Assembly (NCBI GenBank): GCA_021733925.1
Contig: JAIPJY010000056.1
Coordinates: forward strand, 1 to 45,482
From: Prosthecobacter sp.
GTDB taxonomy: Bacteria > Verrucomicrobiota > Verrucomicrobiia > Verrucomicrobiales > Verrucomicrobiaceae
Direction of reading: 5' to 3'
DNA length: 45,482 bases
Position 1 is the stretch's first letter, and every line of letters starts with the position of its first letter. Below are positions 15,723 to 23,752 of the stretch, in pieces. A program made the translations under genes and the position numbers. Below the pieces are notes generated by a model. That model made no database searches. It was not told the origin of the DNA and saw only the letters and a program-made list of their open reading frames with translations.

Positions 15723-16709
15723 ATGACCAAGCACCTGCTCCTTCTCCTCAGTCTCAGCACCTTCGCCAGCGCGCTCGACCTCCCCGCTACCAAGCCGCAC
15801 ACAGGCACCATCCACCGCTGGATCAGCCTGCCCGCGAGTTTCGCGCCATGGCAGCAGGTGGCCTTGAAGGCACGTGTGGCCGGCTACATTCAGAAGATCA
15901 CCGTGGACAAGGGAGACCTCGTCACCGCCGGCCAAAAGCTCATCGAAATCTCCGTGCCGGAACTCGAAGCCGACCTCATCGGCCACCGTGCTCAAATCGC
16001 CGCCGCCGACATCGCCGTAAAACGCCTGCACGAAGCCCGCGCCAAATCACCCGACCTCATCCTCCCGCAATCTGTCGATGATGCCGAAGCCAAACTCGCC
16101 ATCGCCAAAGCCGGCATGGTGCGCGCCAACGCACTGCTTCAATTTGCCCAAATTGCCGCCCCCTTCCCCGGCACCATCACCGACCGCCGCGTGGATCCCG
16201 GCGGCTTCGCAGCGGCGGGAGGCGACACCTTGCTGCAGCTCACCGATGTCAGCACGCTGCGCCTGCAAGTGCCCGTCATCGAGATCGAGACCTCCTTTCT
16301 CAAAACCGGCCAGCAGGTCGAGGCAAAAGTCGACGCCCTCGGCGGCACTGTGGTCAAAGGCACGCTGTCCCGCCTCACCGGCACCCTTGATCCCGCCACG
16401 CGCACCATGCTCATCGAGGCCGACTTCAAAAATGACGACGGCAAACTTCGCCCCGGCATGTTTGCCACCGCACGTATCGCCGTCGAGCAGCACAACAACG
16501 CCACCATCATCCCCGTCACCGGACTCGTGATGGAAAAGACCAATGCCTTCGTCTTCAAGCACGTCGATGGCAAAGCCATCAAGACCGCCGTGAAGCCCGG
16601 CTTCAACGACGGCAAGAATGTGGAGATTCCCGAACTCAAAGCCGATGACGTGATCCTGCTTCCCGGAACGACGCTGCTCACAGACAAGCAGCCGGTCACC
16701 GTGAAATGA
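15723..16709 (+). CDS. RND efflux periplasmic adaptor (membrane fusion protein)
   Basis: A 328-residue HlyD/AcrA-type adaptor that bridges the pump and the outer-membrane channel. A signal peptide (MTKHLLLLLSLSTFASA/L) leads to the lipoyl-like half-motif VALKARVAGYIQKITVDKGD, a short alpha-hairpin (VPELEADLIGHRAQIAAADIAV...), the second lipoyl half IAAPFPGTITDRRVDPGGFA, a beta-barrel (LRLQVPVIEIETSFLKTGQQ) and a membrane-proximal domain with IPVTGLVMEKTNAFVFK. There is no lipobox, so it would be soluble or anchored by its partners. It begins 8 bp after the pump gene, and its TGA overlaps the ATG of the TolC gene. Confidence 0.92.
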   Translation: MTKHLLLLLSLSTFASALDLPATKPHTGTIHRWISLPASFAPWQQVALKARVAGYIQKITVDKGDLVTAGQKLIEISVPELEADLIGHRAQIAAADIAVKRLHEARAKSPDLILPQSVDDAEAKLAIAKAGMVRANALLQFAQIAAPFPGTITDRRVDPGGFAAAGGDTLLQLTDVSTLRLQVPVIEIETSFLKTGQQVEAKVDALGGTVVKGTLSRLTGTLDPATRTMLIEADFKNDDGKLRPGMFATARIAVEQHNNATIIPVTGLVMEKTNAFVFKHVDGKAIKTAVKPGFNDGKNVEIPELKADDVILLPGTTLLTDKQPVTVK

Positions 16710-18079
16710 CGAAACCCGAACTCCACCTCCCGCACGCCATGCCTTTCCCCCTTCGAGCTTCGTCATTCATTCGTCATTCCGCATTCGTCATTCGTCATTT
16801 GGCAGTCCTCTTCCTCCTGCCTCTCTCTATTCTGCATGCCGATCCCGCCTTCGTCGATCTCCGCACTGTCATGCGCCTCGCAGGCGCGAACAACGACGAG
16901 ATCCAGATCGCACGCGCCAAGCATGATGAAGCGATAGCGGAGTCCAAACAGGCATGGCAGCGCTTCTGGCCCTCCTTGAGCCTCGGGGCAGGTTATCGCG
17001 GCCATGAAGGCCGCTTGCAGGACATTGCAGGCAACGTCTTCAACGCGAACAAGCAGCAGTACACCGTCGGTACCGGCGTCATGATCGACTGGTCTCCCGG
17101 AGACATTTACTATTCCGCACTCGCCGCAAAGCAGCGTGCGCTCGCCGCCGAACACCTCGCCGAAAAGGCACGCATCGACATCGTGACGCAGTCCGTGGAG
17201 CGCTACTACGACCTGCTCGCCGCCGAAGCCATGCTCACCATCATCGACGACGACCTGCAACTCACCCAGGACTATGGCAAGCAGCTCGACGGTGCCGTCA
17301 CCGCAGGCACCGCCTTCCGCGCCGACCTGCTGCGCGTCAAATCGCAGATCAGCCGCGCCAAGCTGGCCATTCGCCAGGGCGAAGAGCAGCGCGATCTCGC
17401 CGTCGCACGCCTCGCTGAAATCCTTCGCCTCACTCCCGATGCCGTGCTGCGTCCCGCGAAGTCCGACCTCGTGCCCGTCAGAATGATGTCGGGCAAAGGT
17501 GTCGCCACCATGATCTCCCTCGCGCAGCAGCACCGGCCGGAGATTCACGCCTCGCAGGCCATTCACAGCTCGATGGATGCCGAAAGAGATCGCGCCCATG
17601 TCGCGCCCCTGATTCCCAGTGTGCAGGCAGGCTACACCACCGGCGGATTGGGCGGCGGCACCAACGTGGGCAATCAATGGGGCAACTTTGGCAGTCAGCA
17701 GGACTACTACCTCGGCGTCGGCTGGAAGATCGGCCCCGGCGGCCTGTTTGACCGTCAGCGCAAAAACCTGGCAAACGCCCGTGAAGAAAGCGCCTCGCTG
17801 CAAACCAGCCAGGTCAAGGCCGCCGTCGGTCGCGAAGTCGTCGAAGCCGCCACCCGCTCACAGTCCGCCAACGACCAGATCAAGATCAACGACGAAGCCG
17901 TCGCTGCCGCCGAAGAGATGACCAAGCTGGCCAAAGAACGCCAGGCAAGCCAGGTGGGCGTCGTGCTCGAATACCTCCTCGCCCGCGAAGAGCTGACCCG
18001 CGCACGCCAGAGCCGCGTCATGGCCGTGACAGACTTCAACAAAGCACAGCACGCACTGAAGCGTGCGGTGGGGAAATAG
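16706..18079 (+). CDS. TolC-family outer-membrane efflux protein
   Basis: A 457-residue outer-membrane factor completing the tripartite pump. Two OEP repeats can be seen, at about residues 50-250 (MRLAGANNDEIQIARAKHDE, with the coiled helices typical of the family) and 265-455 (ISLAQQHRPEIHASQAIHSS). The centre has Gly-rich strand sequence (GGLGGGTNVGNQWGNFGSQQ). The ATG at 16706 overlaps the adaptor stop (ATGA); ATG 16739 is an alternative. The signal peptide is odd because its n-region (SSFIRHSAFVIRH) is encoded by four copies of TTCGTCATT, a repeat that looks intergenic. The last 79 bp recur as a decayed copy at 19078-19156. Confidence 0.9.
   Translation: MTKPELHLPHAMPFPLRASSFIRHSAFVIRHLAVLFLLPLSILHADPAFVDLRTVMRLAGANNDEIQIARAKHDEAIAESKQAWQRFWPSLSLGAGYRGHEGRLQDIAGNVFNANKQQYTVGTGVMIDWSPGDIYYSALAAKQRALAAEHLAEKARIDIVTQSVERYYDLLAAEAMLTIIDDDLQLTQDYGKQLDGAVTAGTAFRADLLRVKSQISRAKLAIRQGEEQRDLAVARLAEILRLTPDAVLRPAKSDLVPVRMMSGKGVATMISLAQQHRPEIHASQAIHSSMDAERDRAHVAPLIPSVQAGYTTGGLGGGTNVGNQWGNFGSQQDYYLGVGWKIGPGGLFDRQRKNLANAREESASLQTSQVKAAVGREVVEAATRSQSANDQIKINDEAVAAAEEMTKLAKERQASQVGVVLEYLLAREELTRARQSRVMAVTDFNKAQHALKRAVGK
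16759..16799 (+). repeat. TTCGTCATT repeat inside the TolC signal-peptide region
   Basis: TTCGTCATT occurs at 16759, 16770, 16784 and 16791. The units are not evenly spaced, but they are in one orientation and encode the Ser/Phe/Ile/Arg/His-rich start of the signal peptide. Confidence 0.6.
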
Positions 18080-18142
18080 GGCCTGGTGAGATGCTCAGGG
18101 GTTCCAGTTGCACCGCAGCCTGTCTGCCTCAAACTCGTCCGC

Positions 18143-18592
18143 ATGACACCTCCTTCCATTCCCCATTCCGCCCTTTTTATTTACAGCGAGAGCTTCGCCC
18201 AAAGTGAAGATGGCCGTCGCTTTCATGTGTTTGCCAGGCTCGAAGACAGCCATCATTGGATTTTCTTTTACACCCGGGACAAGCCTGAGCAGCCTATCAC
18301 TATCTGGTATGAGCATGATCTGGCTGCCGCCCTTGCCACACAGATTGAAGACACATTCGGAGCACTGAAAATCCCACTCAATGCAGGCGTGCGGACCTGC
18401 AACGACCAACAGCATTATCGCGGCCTTGAATCACAGGTGCAAGGGGCCTCGTTTTATCTGGGCTGGGACACAGCAGACAGCGAATTGGCGGATGCCTTGG
18501 AACCATTGATCAACCTCCTCAGACCACTGGTTGATGAAATGAAAGCCGTGCTCGATGCCAACGATCCGCAGCTATCCTCCAATAAAGAATGA
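18143..18592 (+). CDS. hypothetical protein of 149 residues
   Basis: No family recognised. It is a small soluble protein rich in aromatic and acidic residues (FIYSESFAQSEDGRRFHVFA, then HHWIFFYTRDKPEQPITIWY). It has no signal peptide or membrane helix and ends in an amphipathic helix (LEPLINLLRPLVDEMKAVLD). ATG 18143 is preferred to an in-frame GTG at 18086 because the latter adds an unlikely Pro/Cys-containing leader. Its stop overlaps the start of the following lipoprotein gene (ATGA), so the two are probably co-translated. Base composition is lower in GC than the efflux operon. The pair lies between the intact TolC 3' end and a decayed copy of it. Confidence 0.65.
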   Translation: MTPPSIPHSALFIYSESFAQSEDGRRFHVFARLEDSHHWIFFYTRDKPEQPITIWYEHDLAAALATQIEDTFGALKIPLNAGVRTCNDQQHYRGLESQVQGASFYLGWDTADSELADALEPLINLLRPLVDEMKAVLDANDPQLSSNKE

Positions 18593-19059
18593 AGAATGCT
18601 CCCATGCACCTGCGCCACTTTATTCAGCTTGTTGGAGCAACAGCCCTCGCGGGATGCACCCATCCTCCTTCGGAGAAGAAGGATGCTTCACCACAGTTCG
18701 CTTCATTGCCAAAACCACATCAGGAAGTCTATGATGCTCTCTTTCGCTACATGATTGCCGAATGGTCACGGTCTTCGTTCAAAAAGTGGTATTTGAAGCT
18801 ACTCGACGGGGATGCTCCAGAGGACCTTCTCCAGCGCTATCGGGCCGAAGGATTGCAGGTATATCCCGCCTCCGCCTACAGACATGGTCGTGGAGTTTGG
18901 ATTTCCATTGCCCAGATTGTTTCACTCACCTCATCTCACGCTGAACTCAGGGGAGGAAGTGTTGTCGGCTATGTTGGAGGAGTCGACGGAAAATATCATC
19001 TCGTGAAAAAGCAAGGTCGCTGGACTGTTGAGTCATTCAAAATCCTTACCTGTGCCTGA
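18589..19059 (+). CDS. small putative lipoprotein
   Basis: A 156-residue protein starting MKNAPMHLRHFIQLVGATA, followed by the lipobox LAGC (Cys about 23), so it is likely lipid-anchored after signal peptidase II cleavage. The mature part has a helical stretch (LPKPHQEVYDALFRYMIAEW), then YPASAYRHGRGVWISIAQIV and a C-terminal VDGKYHLVKKQGRWTVESFK, which resembles the end of small NTF2-like or 'SnoaL/lumazine' secreted folds, though not enough to name one. The gene overlaps the preceding gene by 4 bp. It is followed within 20 bp by the TolC-tail remnant. Function is unknown. Confidence 0.65.
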   Translation: MKNAPMHLRHFIQLVGATALAGCTHPPSEKKDASPQFASLPKPHQEVYDALFRYMIAEWSRSSFKKWYLKLLDGDAPEDLLQRYRAEGLQVYPASAYRHGRGVWISIAQIVSLTSSHAELRGGSVVGYVGGVDGKYHLVKKQGRWTVESFKILTCA

Positions 19060-19077
19060 TCCGACCCCATATCCCTG

Positions 19078-19156
19078 CGCACGCTAAAGCCGCGTCATGG
19101 ACTCCACAGACTTCAACAAAACGCAGGATGCGCTGAACTGAGCATTGGGGAAATAG
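19078..19156 (+). pseudogene. decayed copy of the TolC gene 3' end
   Basis: This segment aligns without gaps to the last 79 bp of the TolC gene (18001-18079). By my hand alignment 62 of 79 positions are identical. In the corresponding frame it reads SRVMDSTDFNKTQDALN and ALGK with two in-frame stops, against SRVMAVTDFNKAQHALKRAV. No TolC sequence precedes it, so it is a remnant. The two copies bracket about 1 kb holding two small genes. Confidence 0.75.
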
Positions 19157-19162
19157 CCCGCC

Positions 19163-19597
19163 TCAATCCCTCATCACATCGTCCGGCAGTTCATTCACAT
19201 CGCCTTCCAATCGCGGAAAATGCGCCGCAAGCGCCTGACCGATCTCTCCAATCAGACGTACCAGCGAACCCGTGTAATCGCCCGCCTTGAACCCTTCGGA
19301 AAGCTGCTGCGCAAGCTGGTTCCAGAACACCTCCTGGCAAAAGTGATGGATGCCCTCATCGGCCACGATCGCAAACTTGCGCGCCTTGGGGGCCACGAAG
19401 ATAAGAACGGCGTTTCGTTGCACGGTGTCTTGCATCTTCAGACGGGCGAACGTTTTCCATGCCTCCGCCATCGGATCCTCAACGATCTTGTCCGTCACAA
19501 ATACCCGCAGTTCTCCACTGGTTCGCGCTTCAGCAGATTGGATCGCCTGGATCACCTGCTCATCCACAATCGTGGCGATGAATTGGTCTGCGTTCAT
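19163..19597 (-). CDS. TPM-domain protein
   Basis: A 144-residue protein that is essentially one TPM (TLP18.3/Psb32/MOLO-1) domain: IQAIQSAEARTSGELRVFVT, then NAVLIFVAPKARKFAIVADEGIH, then the helix ending FKAGDYTGSLVRLIGEIGQA. There is no signal peptide, so the domain is probably cytosolic or at the inner face of the membrane. The second ATG (MNADQF, 19597) is chosen because GGAGG lies 9 nt before it, whereas the ATG at 19606 directly abuts that ribosome site. It is last in a LemA-TPM-TPM operon, with a 2-bp gap after the upstream gene. The domain's biochemical role is debated (phosphatase or assembly factor). Confidence 0.85.
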   Translation of the reverse strand: MNADQFIATIVDEQVIQAIQSAEARTSGELRVFVTDKIVEDPMAEAWKTFARLKMQDTVQRNAVLIFVAPKARKFAIVADEGIHHFCQEVFWNQLAQQLSEGFKAGDYTGSLVRLIGEIGQALAAHFPRLEGDVNELPDDVMRD

Positions 19598-19599
19598 GG

Positions 19600-20427
19600 T
19601 TACCATCCTCCGCTCGCACCGCCTCCACCGGTGCTGCCACCACCCCCGGAAAACGAAGAGCCGCCGCCGCGTCCTCCACTGCTACTCCCTCCGCCCCAGC
19701 CGCTGCCGCTGCTCCAGCTAGCGCTGCTGCTCCAACTCCGGTTGTACCAAGGCTGGCCAGCGCGTGCGCGACGCCGCCCCTTCGAATCGTAGAGGTGGTC
19801 GCCTCGGAGTTTATAATAAAATTGAAGCCCAACGGTGAGCAGGATGAAAATAAAGAAAAGGATCATCACCCACAACTGCGGATCGTTCTCCAATTCCGCC
19901 AGTGTTTTGCCAGTGCCTTGGTACTCGCCCACCGTCGCCTCGATCATGGCAGACACGGCGAAGCTGGCACCGCCGGTATAGTTACCTGCGCGAAAAAACG
20001 GCTTCATGCCCTCGATGATGCGAAAGCACTCCGCATCGGTCAGGCTGGCTTCCAAACCGTAGCCCGTCTGAATGCGCATCTTGTGCTGCTCAGTAAAAAC
20101 GAACAGTACTGCGCCATTGTCACGATCTGCACGGCCAACACCCCATTTTTCAAAAGCACGTGTGCAGTAGTCCTCCAGACTCGAATCTGTCATCATGCGG
20201 GAATAGAAAACCACCACCAGCTGATTCGAGCTTTCACGCTCATACTTCGCCAGTCGCTCGTTCAAGCTGTCTCCCACGTCACGATCCACGACACCCGTGT
20301 AATCATTGAAAAATCGCTGGGGCTTTTCCGGCAGTTGTTCAGCAGCGAACACCGCCGTGACGGCCAGCGCCAGAATGACGGACACCAGCCGCAGCGGGCT
20401 GAGCCAGGATGACGTGCGTACGTTCAC
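19600..20427 (-). CDS. YgcG-like membrane-anchored TPM-domain protein
   Basis: A 275-residue envelope protein. It has a signal peptide or N-terminal anchor (LRLVSVILALAVTAVFA), then a TPM domain (about 40-170: FNDYTGVVDRDVGDSLNERL ... NQLVVVFYSRM ... KMRIQTGYGLEASLTDAECF). One membrane helix follows (about 190-212, VMILFFIFILLTVGLQFYY), then a Ser/Gly/Trp-rich tail ending GGGGASGGW. Such Gly-rich tails are typical of YgcG relatives. The start is GTG, overlapping the lemA stop (GTGA). LemA and TPM proteins are commonly paired; the complex is thought to act in the cell envelope, but its activity is not established. Confidence 0.88.
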   Translation of the reverse strand: MNVRTSSWLSPLRLVSVILALAVTAVFAAEQLPEKPQRFFNDYTGVVDRDVGDSLNERLAKYERESSNQLVVVFYSRMMTDSSLEDYCTRAFEKWGVGRADRDNGAVLFVFTEQHKMRIQTGYGLEASLTDAECFRIIEGMKPFFRAGNYTGGASFAVSAMIEATVGEYQGTGKTLAELENDPQLWVMILFFIFILLTVGLQFYYKLRGDHLYDSKGRRRARAGQPWYNRSWSSSASWSSGSGWGGGSSSGGRGGGSSFSGGGGSTGGGGASGGW

Positions 20428-21035
20428 GGCTGTTTGGTGGCAGCGCTGCCACCAAAGTTAAAATCTACCTTGGGTGGCTCCTCAGAGCCTGGCTTGGCTG
20501 CAAAGTAGGGTCGTTCCTTGAAGCCGAGCGCGGAGGCATAAAACACCGCAGGGATGCTCTTAATTTTCGTGTTGAAGCTCTGCACCACTTCGTTGAAGCG
20601 CCCGCGTTCGACTGAGATGCGGTTCTCGGTGCCTTCCAACTGGGATTGCAGAGCCATGAAACCCGCATTCGCCTTGAGGTCGGGATAACGCTCCACCACC
20701 ACCAGCAGACGACTCAGCGCTCCACCAAGGGCGCCTTGAGCCTTTTCAAACGCTTCAAACTGCGCCGGATCGGAAGGGGCATTGTTGAGCTGAACCTTGC
20801 CGACGGATGCGCGAGCCTCGGTGATCTCCGTGAGCGTGCTTTTCTCAAAATTCGCCGCACCTTCCACTGTCTTCACCAGGTTCGGGATCAGATCGGCCCG
20901 GCGCTGATACACGTTCTGCACCTGCGCCCACTGCCCCTCGACGGCCTGATTGCTCGAAACAAGACCGTTATATCCGGCCATGACGGTCAGGCCGATGACG
21001 GCAACGATACCAAGGACAACCAAGAGTGATTTCAT
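20424..21035 (-). CDS. lemA: LemA family protein
   Basis: A 203-residue protein with an N-terminal membrane helix (LLVVLGIVAVIGLTVMAGY) and an extracytoplasmic four-helix LemA domain carrying the family motifs VEGQWAQVQNVYQRRADLIP, NLVKTVEGAA, LVVVERYPDLKAN and ENRISVERGRFNEVVQSFN. Most LemA proteins end shortly after FYASALGFKERPYFAA, as here. ATG 21035 is chosen over an in-frame GTG at 21059. It is the first gene of the LemA-TPM-TPM operon and is divergent from the methyltransferase gene across about 140 bp that shows no clear promoter. Confidence 0.92.
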   Translation of the reverse strand: MKSLLVVLGIVAVIGLTVMAGYNGLVSSNQAVEGQWAQVQNVYQRRADLIPNLVKTVEGAANFEKSTLTEITEARASVGKVQLNNAPSDPAQFEAFEKAQGALGGALSRLLVVVERYPDLKANAGFMALQSQLEGTENRISVERGRFNEVVQSFNTKIKSIPAVFYASALGFKERPYFAAKPGSEEPPKVDFNFGGSAATKQP

Positions 21036-21178
21036 GGGCCCGATGATAGGTATCCCCACAGTGAACGCGATGAGTAATTTGCCGCTTTTTTGTAAAGCTC
21101 ACCAACGTCCCTGCATCTGGCAAAATTTTGATGCCGATTCTACTCCTTCTGCCACAATCGCACGAACCCATCCAAGCC

Positions 21179-22186
21179 ATGAACCTGACTCCCGATCATA
21201 TCCTGCAAACCGGCCTCGCCTTTTGGAGTTCCAAGACGCTGCTCAGCGCCGTGGAGATGGAAATCTTCACCGAACTCGCGAAGCATCCGGGCGATCTCGC
21301 CACACTCCAAGGACGGATGGGACTGCATCCACGCGGCGCACGGGACTTTCTGGATGCGCTGGTCGCACTGGGTTTTATCCTGCGCGACGACGACGGCATC
21401 TACCGCAACACGCCCGAAACCGAACTGTTTTTAGACAAGTCCAAGCCTTCCTACATCGGCGGCATTCTGGAAATGGCCAATCATCGCCTCTATCCATTCT
21501 GGGGCAGCCTGACGACAGCGCTGCGCACGGGCGAATCGCAAAACGAATCCAAGGGCGGGCATGATCCTTTCATCACACTCTATGCAGACCCAGCCAAGTT
21601 GCGCGAGTTCCTGCGTGCGATGTCAGGCGTGAGCCGTGGCGCCAACATGACGATCGCGCAGAAATTTCCGTGGGCGGAGTATCAGAGCTGCGCCGACATC
21701 GGCACCGCACAGGGAGACTTGGTGACACAGATCACCCTGGCGCAGCCACACCTGAAGGGCATCGGCTTCGATCTGCCTGAAGTCGCTCCTATTTTCGAAG
21801 AGTACATCGCCGCGAATGGTTTGGATTCACGCGTGACCTTCACCGGCGGCAGCTTTTTCACCGATGAACTGCCAAAAGCTGACGTCCTGCTCTTCGGCCA
21901 CATCCTGCACGACTGGGATTTGGAAACCAAGCGCATGCTCCTGCGCAAAGCCTACGCCGCTCTGCCAAAAGGTGGTGCCGTGGTGGTCTATGACTCGATC
22001 ATCGACGATGCGCGCAAAGAGAATGCATTCGGCCTGCTCATGAGCCTGAACATGCTCATCGAAACACCCGGCGGTTTTGATTACACCGGCGCAGACTGCA
22101 TCGGCTGGATGCAGGAAGCCGGCTTCACCCACTGCCGCGTGGAGCATCTGGTGGGCCCTGATTCCATGGTCATCGGAATCAAGTAA
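21179..22186 (+). CDS. SAM-dependent O-methyltransferase (methyltransf_2 type)
   Basis: A 335-residue small-molecule methyltransferase. It has an N-terminal winged-helix dimerisation domain (about 1-90: [40 protein letters not shown]) and a Rossmann catalytic domain with the SAM loop [15 protein letters not shown], the acidic [14 protein letters not shown] and [20 protein letters not shown], where HDW is the family's usual catalytic/substrate-site motif. The C-terminus [20 protein letters not shown] is typical. Relatives methylate carotenoids, quinones and polyketides; the substrate here is unknown. ATG 21179 is preferred to an in-frame upstream ATG at 21128. It converges on the ABM gene 15 bp away. 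Confidence 0.88.
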   Translation: MNLTPDHILQTGLAFWSSKTLLSAVEMEIFTELAKHPGDLATLQGRMGLHPRGARDFLDALVALGFILRDDDGIYRNTPETELFLDKSKPSYIGGILEMANHRLYPFWGSLTTALRTGESQNESKGGHDPFITLYADPAKLREFLRAMSGVSRGANMTIAQKFPWAEYQSCADIGTAQGDLVTQITLAQPHLKGIGFDLPEVAPIFEEYIAANGLDSRVTFTGGSFFTDELPKADVLLFGHILHDWDLETKRMLLRKAYAALPKGGAVVVYDSIIDDARKENAFGLLMSLNMLIETPGGFDYTGADCIGWMQEAGFTHCRVEHLVGPDSMVIGIK

Positions 22187-22201
22187 GCACCAGCTTTACT
22201 A

Positions 22202-22483
22202 TCAATACACCGGTCCTTTGACCGCCCAGCGCTTGAGCACAAAGCCAGGGCTGCTGGCACGCCATTTGGCCACATGTGGCGTCGTGTAGTGCAGATCAAA
22301 AGCAGCCTGATCAACGTAGCTCTCGCTGAGGGCGAAGAGATTGGACTGCTCGTTGTCCCGGCTGACTTCAAAGCGAAGGCAACCCGGCTCCAAACGCGAA
22401 GCTGCGGCGTTTTCGAGTATGACTGCGAGAAACTCATCGATCTTAAGAGGATCGATCTCGAGGATGACAATAACGTTGACCAT
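22202..22483 (-). CDS. antibiotic biosynthesis monooxygenase (ABM) domain protein
   Basis: A 93-residue single-domain dimeric alpha+beta barrel protein: VNVIVILEIDPLKIDEFLAV, ENAAASRLEPGCLRFEVSRD, FALSESYVDQAAFDLHYTTP and HVAKW. This is the YgiN/ActVA-Orf6-like family, which includes quinol monooxygenases and haem-degrading enzymes; many members have unknown substrates. The proximity of a small-molecule methyltransferase (convergent, 15 bp) may be coincidence. ATG 22483 is preferred to 22516 because the beta strand begins there. Confidence 0.82.
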   Translation of the reverse strand: MVNVIVILEIDPLKIDEFLAVILENAAASRLEPGCLRFEVSRDNEQSNLFALSESYVDQAAFDLHYTTPHVAKWRASSPGFVLKRWAVKGPVY

Positions 22484-22560
22484 GAGAGCAAGAGAGAGGC
22501 GATTTTTGATGAACATGCAACCTGCGTTCTACGTATCATGGCCTTAACATTCCCCCAGCC

Positions 22561-23688
22561 ATGAAACTTCGACTCGTCCTCCCCACGCTGTTCGCCCTCA
22601 GTCTTCACGCCCAAGACACCAAACCGGCAGCAGCGCCCGCACAGCCCGCCACGACGCCCCCGGTTCCGGCTGCCGCACCCAAGGCTGAAACGAAGCCCGC
22701 CCCCACAGCACCAGCCAAGGTGGAGACGAAACCTGCGCCTGCCACTCCTCCGGCCAAACCTACCCCAGCTCCCGCGAAGCCCGCAACGCCAACACCTGCC
22801 CCTGCTCCCGCAACGCCGACACCTGCCCCAGCGAAGCCCACCACGCCGCCACCAGCCAAGCCCGTCACACCTCCTGCCAAGCCTGCTCCCCCCGCCCCTG
22901 CTGCGGCCAAGCCAGCACCGCCGAAGCCAGTCGCCATTTTCCCGGACAAGGCGCTCGAAGCCGCCGTGCGCAAGCAGGTGTTCGCGAAGCGCGACAACCA
23001 GGAAGTGATCACCGCAGAAGATGTGGCAACCGTCTCGATCATCGAAGGCAAGAAAGCAGGAATCAAAGACCTGACCGGCCTCGAAAAATGCAAATCCCTG
23101 GCATCCCTGACTCTGCCTGAGAATCAGATCACCAACCTCGCACCGATCAAAGGCTTGGAGCGCCTGCAGTTCCTCGACGTCTCCAACAACCAGATCAGTG
23201 ACATCACACCGCTGGCTGACTGCAAGGCGCTGCAATACATCGAACTCACCGGCAACAAGGTGACGGATGTCTCCGCACTCGGCGGCATCCAGGCCCTCAC
23301 CTCCCTCTATCTCGCGAACAACCAGATCAAAGACGCAACGCCGCTGTTCAAGCTGCCCAAGGTGTGGACGCTCTATCTCGAAGGCAATCAGGTGACCGAC
23401 ATCGCCGGCATCGGCGGCATGAAGTGGCTTTCCATGCTCTCGCTCAAAGGCAATGGCGTGAAAGACATCTCCCCACTGGAGCCGCTGACGGAACTGCAGT
23501 TTCTCTTCCTCGAAAACAACCAGATCACCGATCTCTCGCCCCTTTACCGCATGTGGAAAAAGGACAACGACGGCCCCCGCGAATGGGCGCCCTACTGCCA
23601 GATTTTCCTCGACGGGAACGCCATCGACGATGCTTCCAAGAAATTCGTGGACGAGATGAAGAAGGCCGGGGCCCGCATCACCCCCTGA
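22561..23688 (+). CDS. secreted leucine-rich-repeat protein with Pro/Ala-rich linker
   Basis: A 375-residue exported protein. The signal peptide is MKLRLVLPTLFALSLHA/Q. Residues about 20-125 are almost entirely Pro, Ala, Lys and Thr and probably span the wall or periplasm. A cap region (FPDKALEAAVRKQVFAKRDN) follows, then about seven internalin-type repeats of about 22 residues with the pattern LxxLxLxxNxIxDIxPL (for example LQFLDVSNNQISDITPLADC and LTSLYLANNQIKDATPLFKL). It ends in a short Asp/Lys-rich segment. Repeats of this kind bind proteins or surfaces. No catalytic domain is present. Confidence 0.88.
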   Translation: MKLRLVLPTLFALSLHAQDTKPAAAPAQPATTPPVPAAAPKAETKPAPTAPAKVETKPAPATPPAKPTPAPAKPATPTPAPAPATPTPAPAKPTTPPPAKPVTPPAKPAPPAPAAAKPAPPKPVAIFPDKALEAAVRKQVFAKRDNQEVITAEDVATVSIIEGKKAGIKDLTGLEKCKSLASLTLPENQITNLAPIKGLERLQFLDVSNNQISDITPLADCKALQYIELTGNKVTDVSALGGIQALTSLYLANNQIKDATPLFKLPKVWTLYLEGNQVTDIAGIGGMKWLSMLSLKGNGVKDISPLEPLTELQFLFLENNQITDLSPLYRMWKKDNDGPREWAPYCQIFLDGNAIDDASKKFVDEMKKAGARITP

Positions 23689-23752
23689 TGTGCCCCCTTC
23701 ACCGCCACGCAAAGTGCTTGCCGTCGTAGGCTCGTGCGGCTTAGCATGCCGC

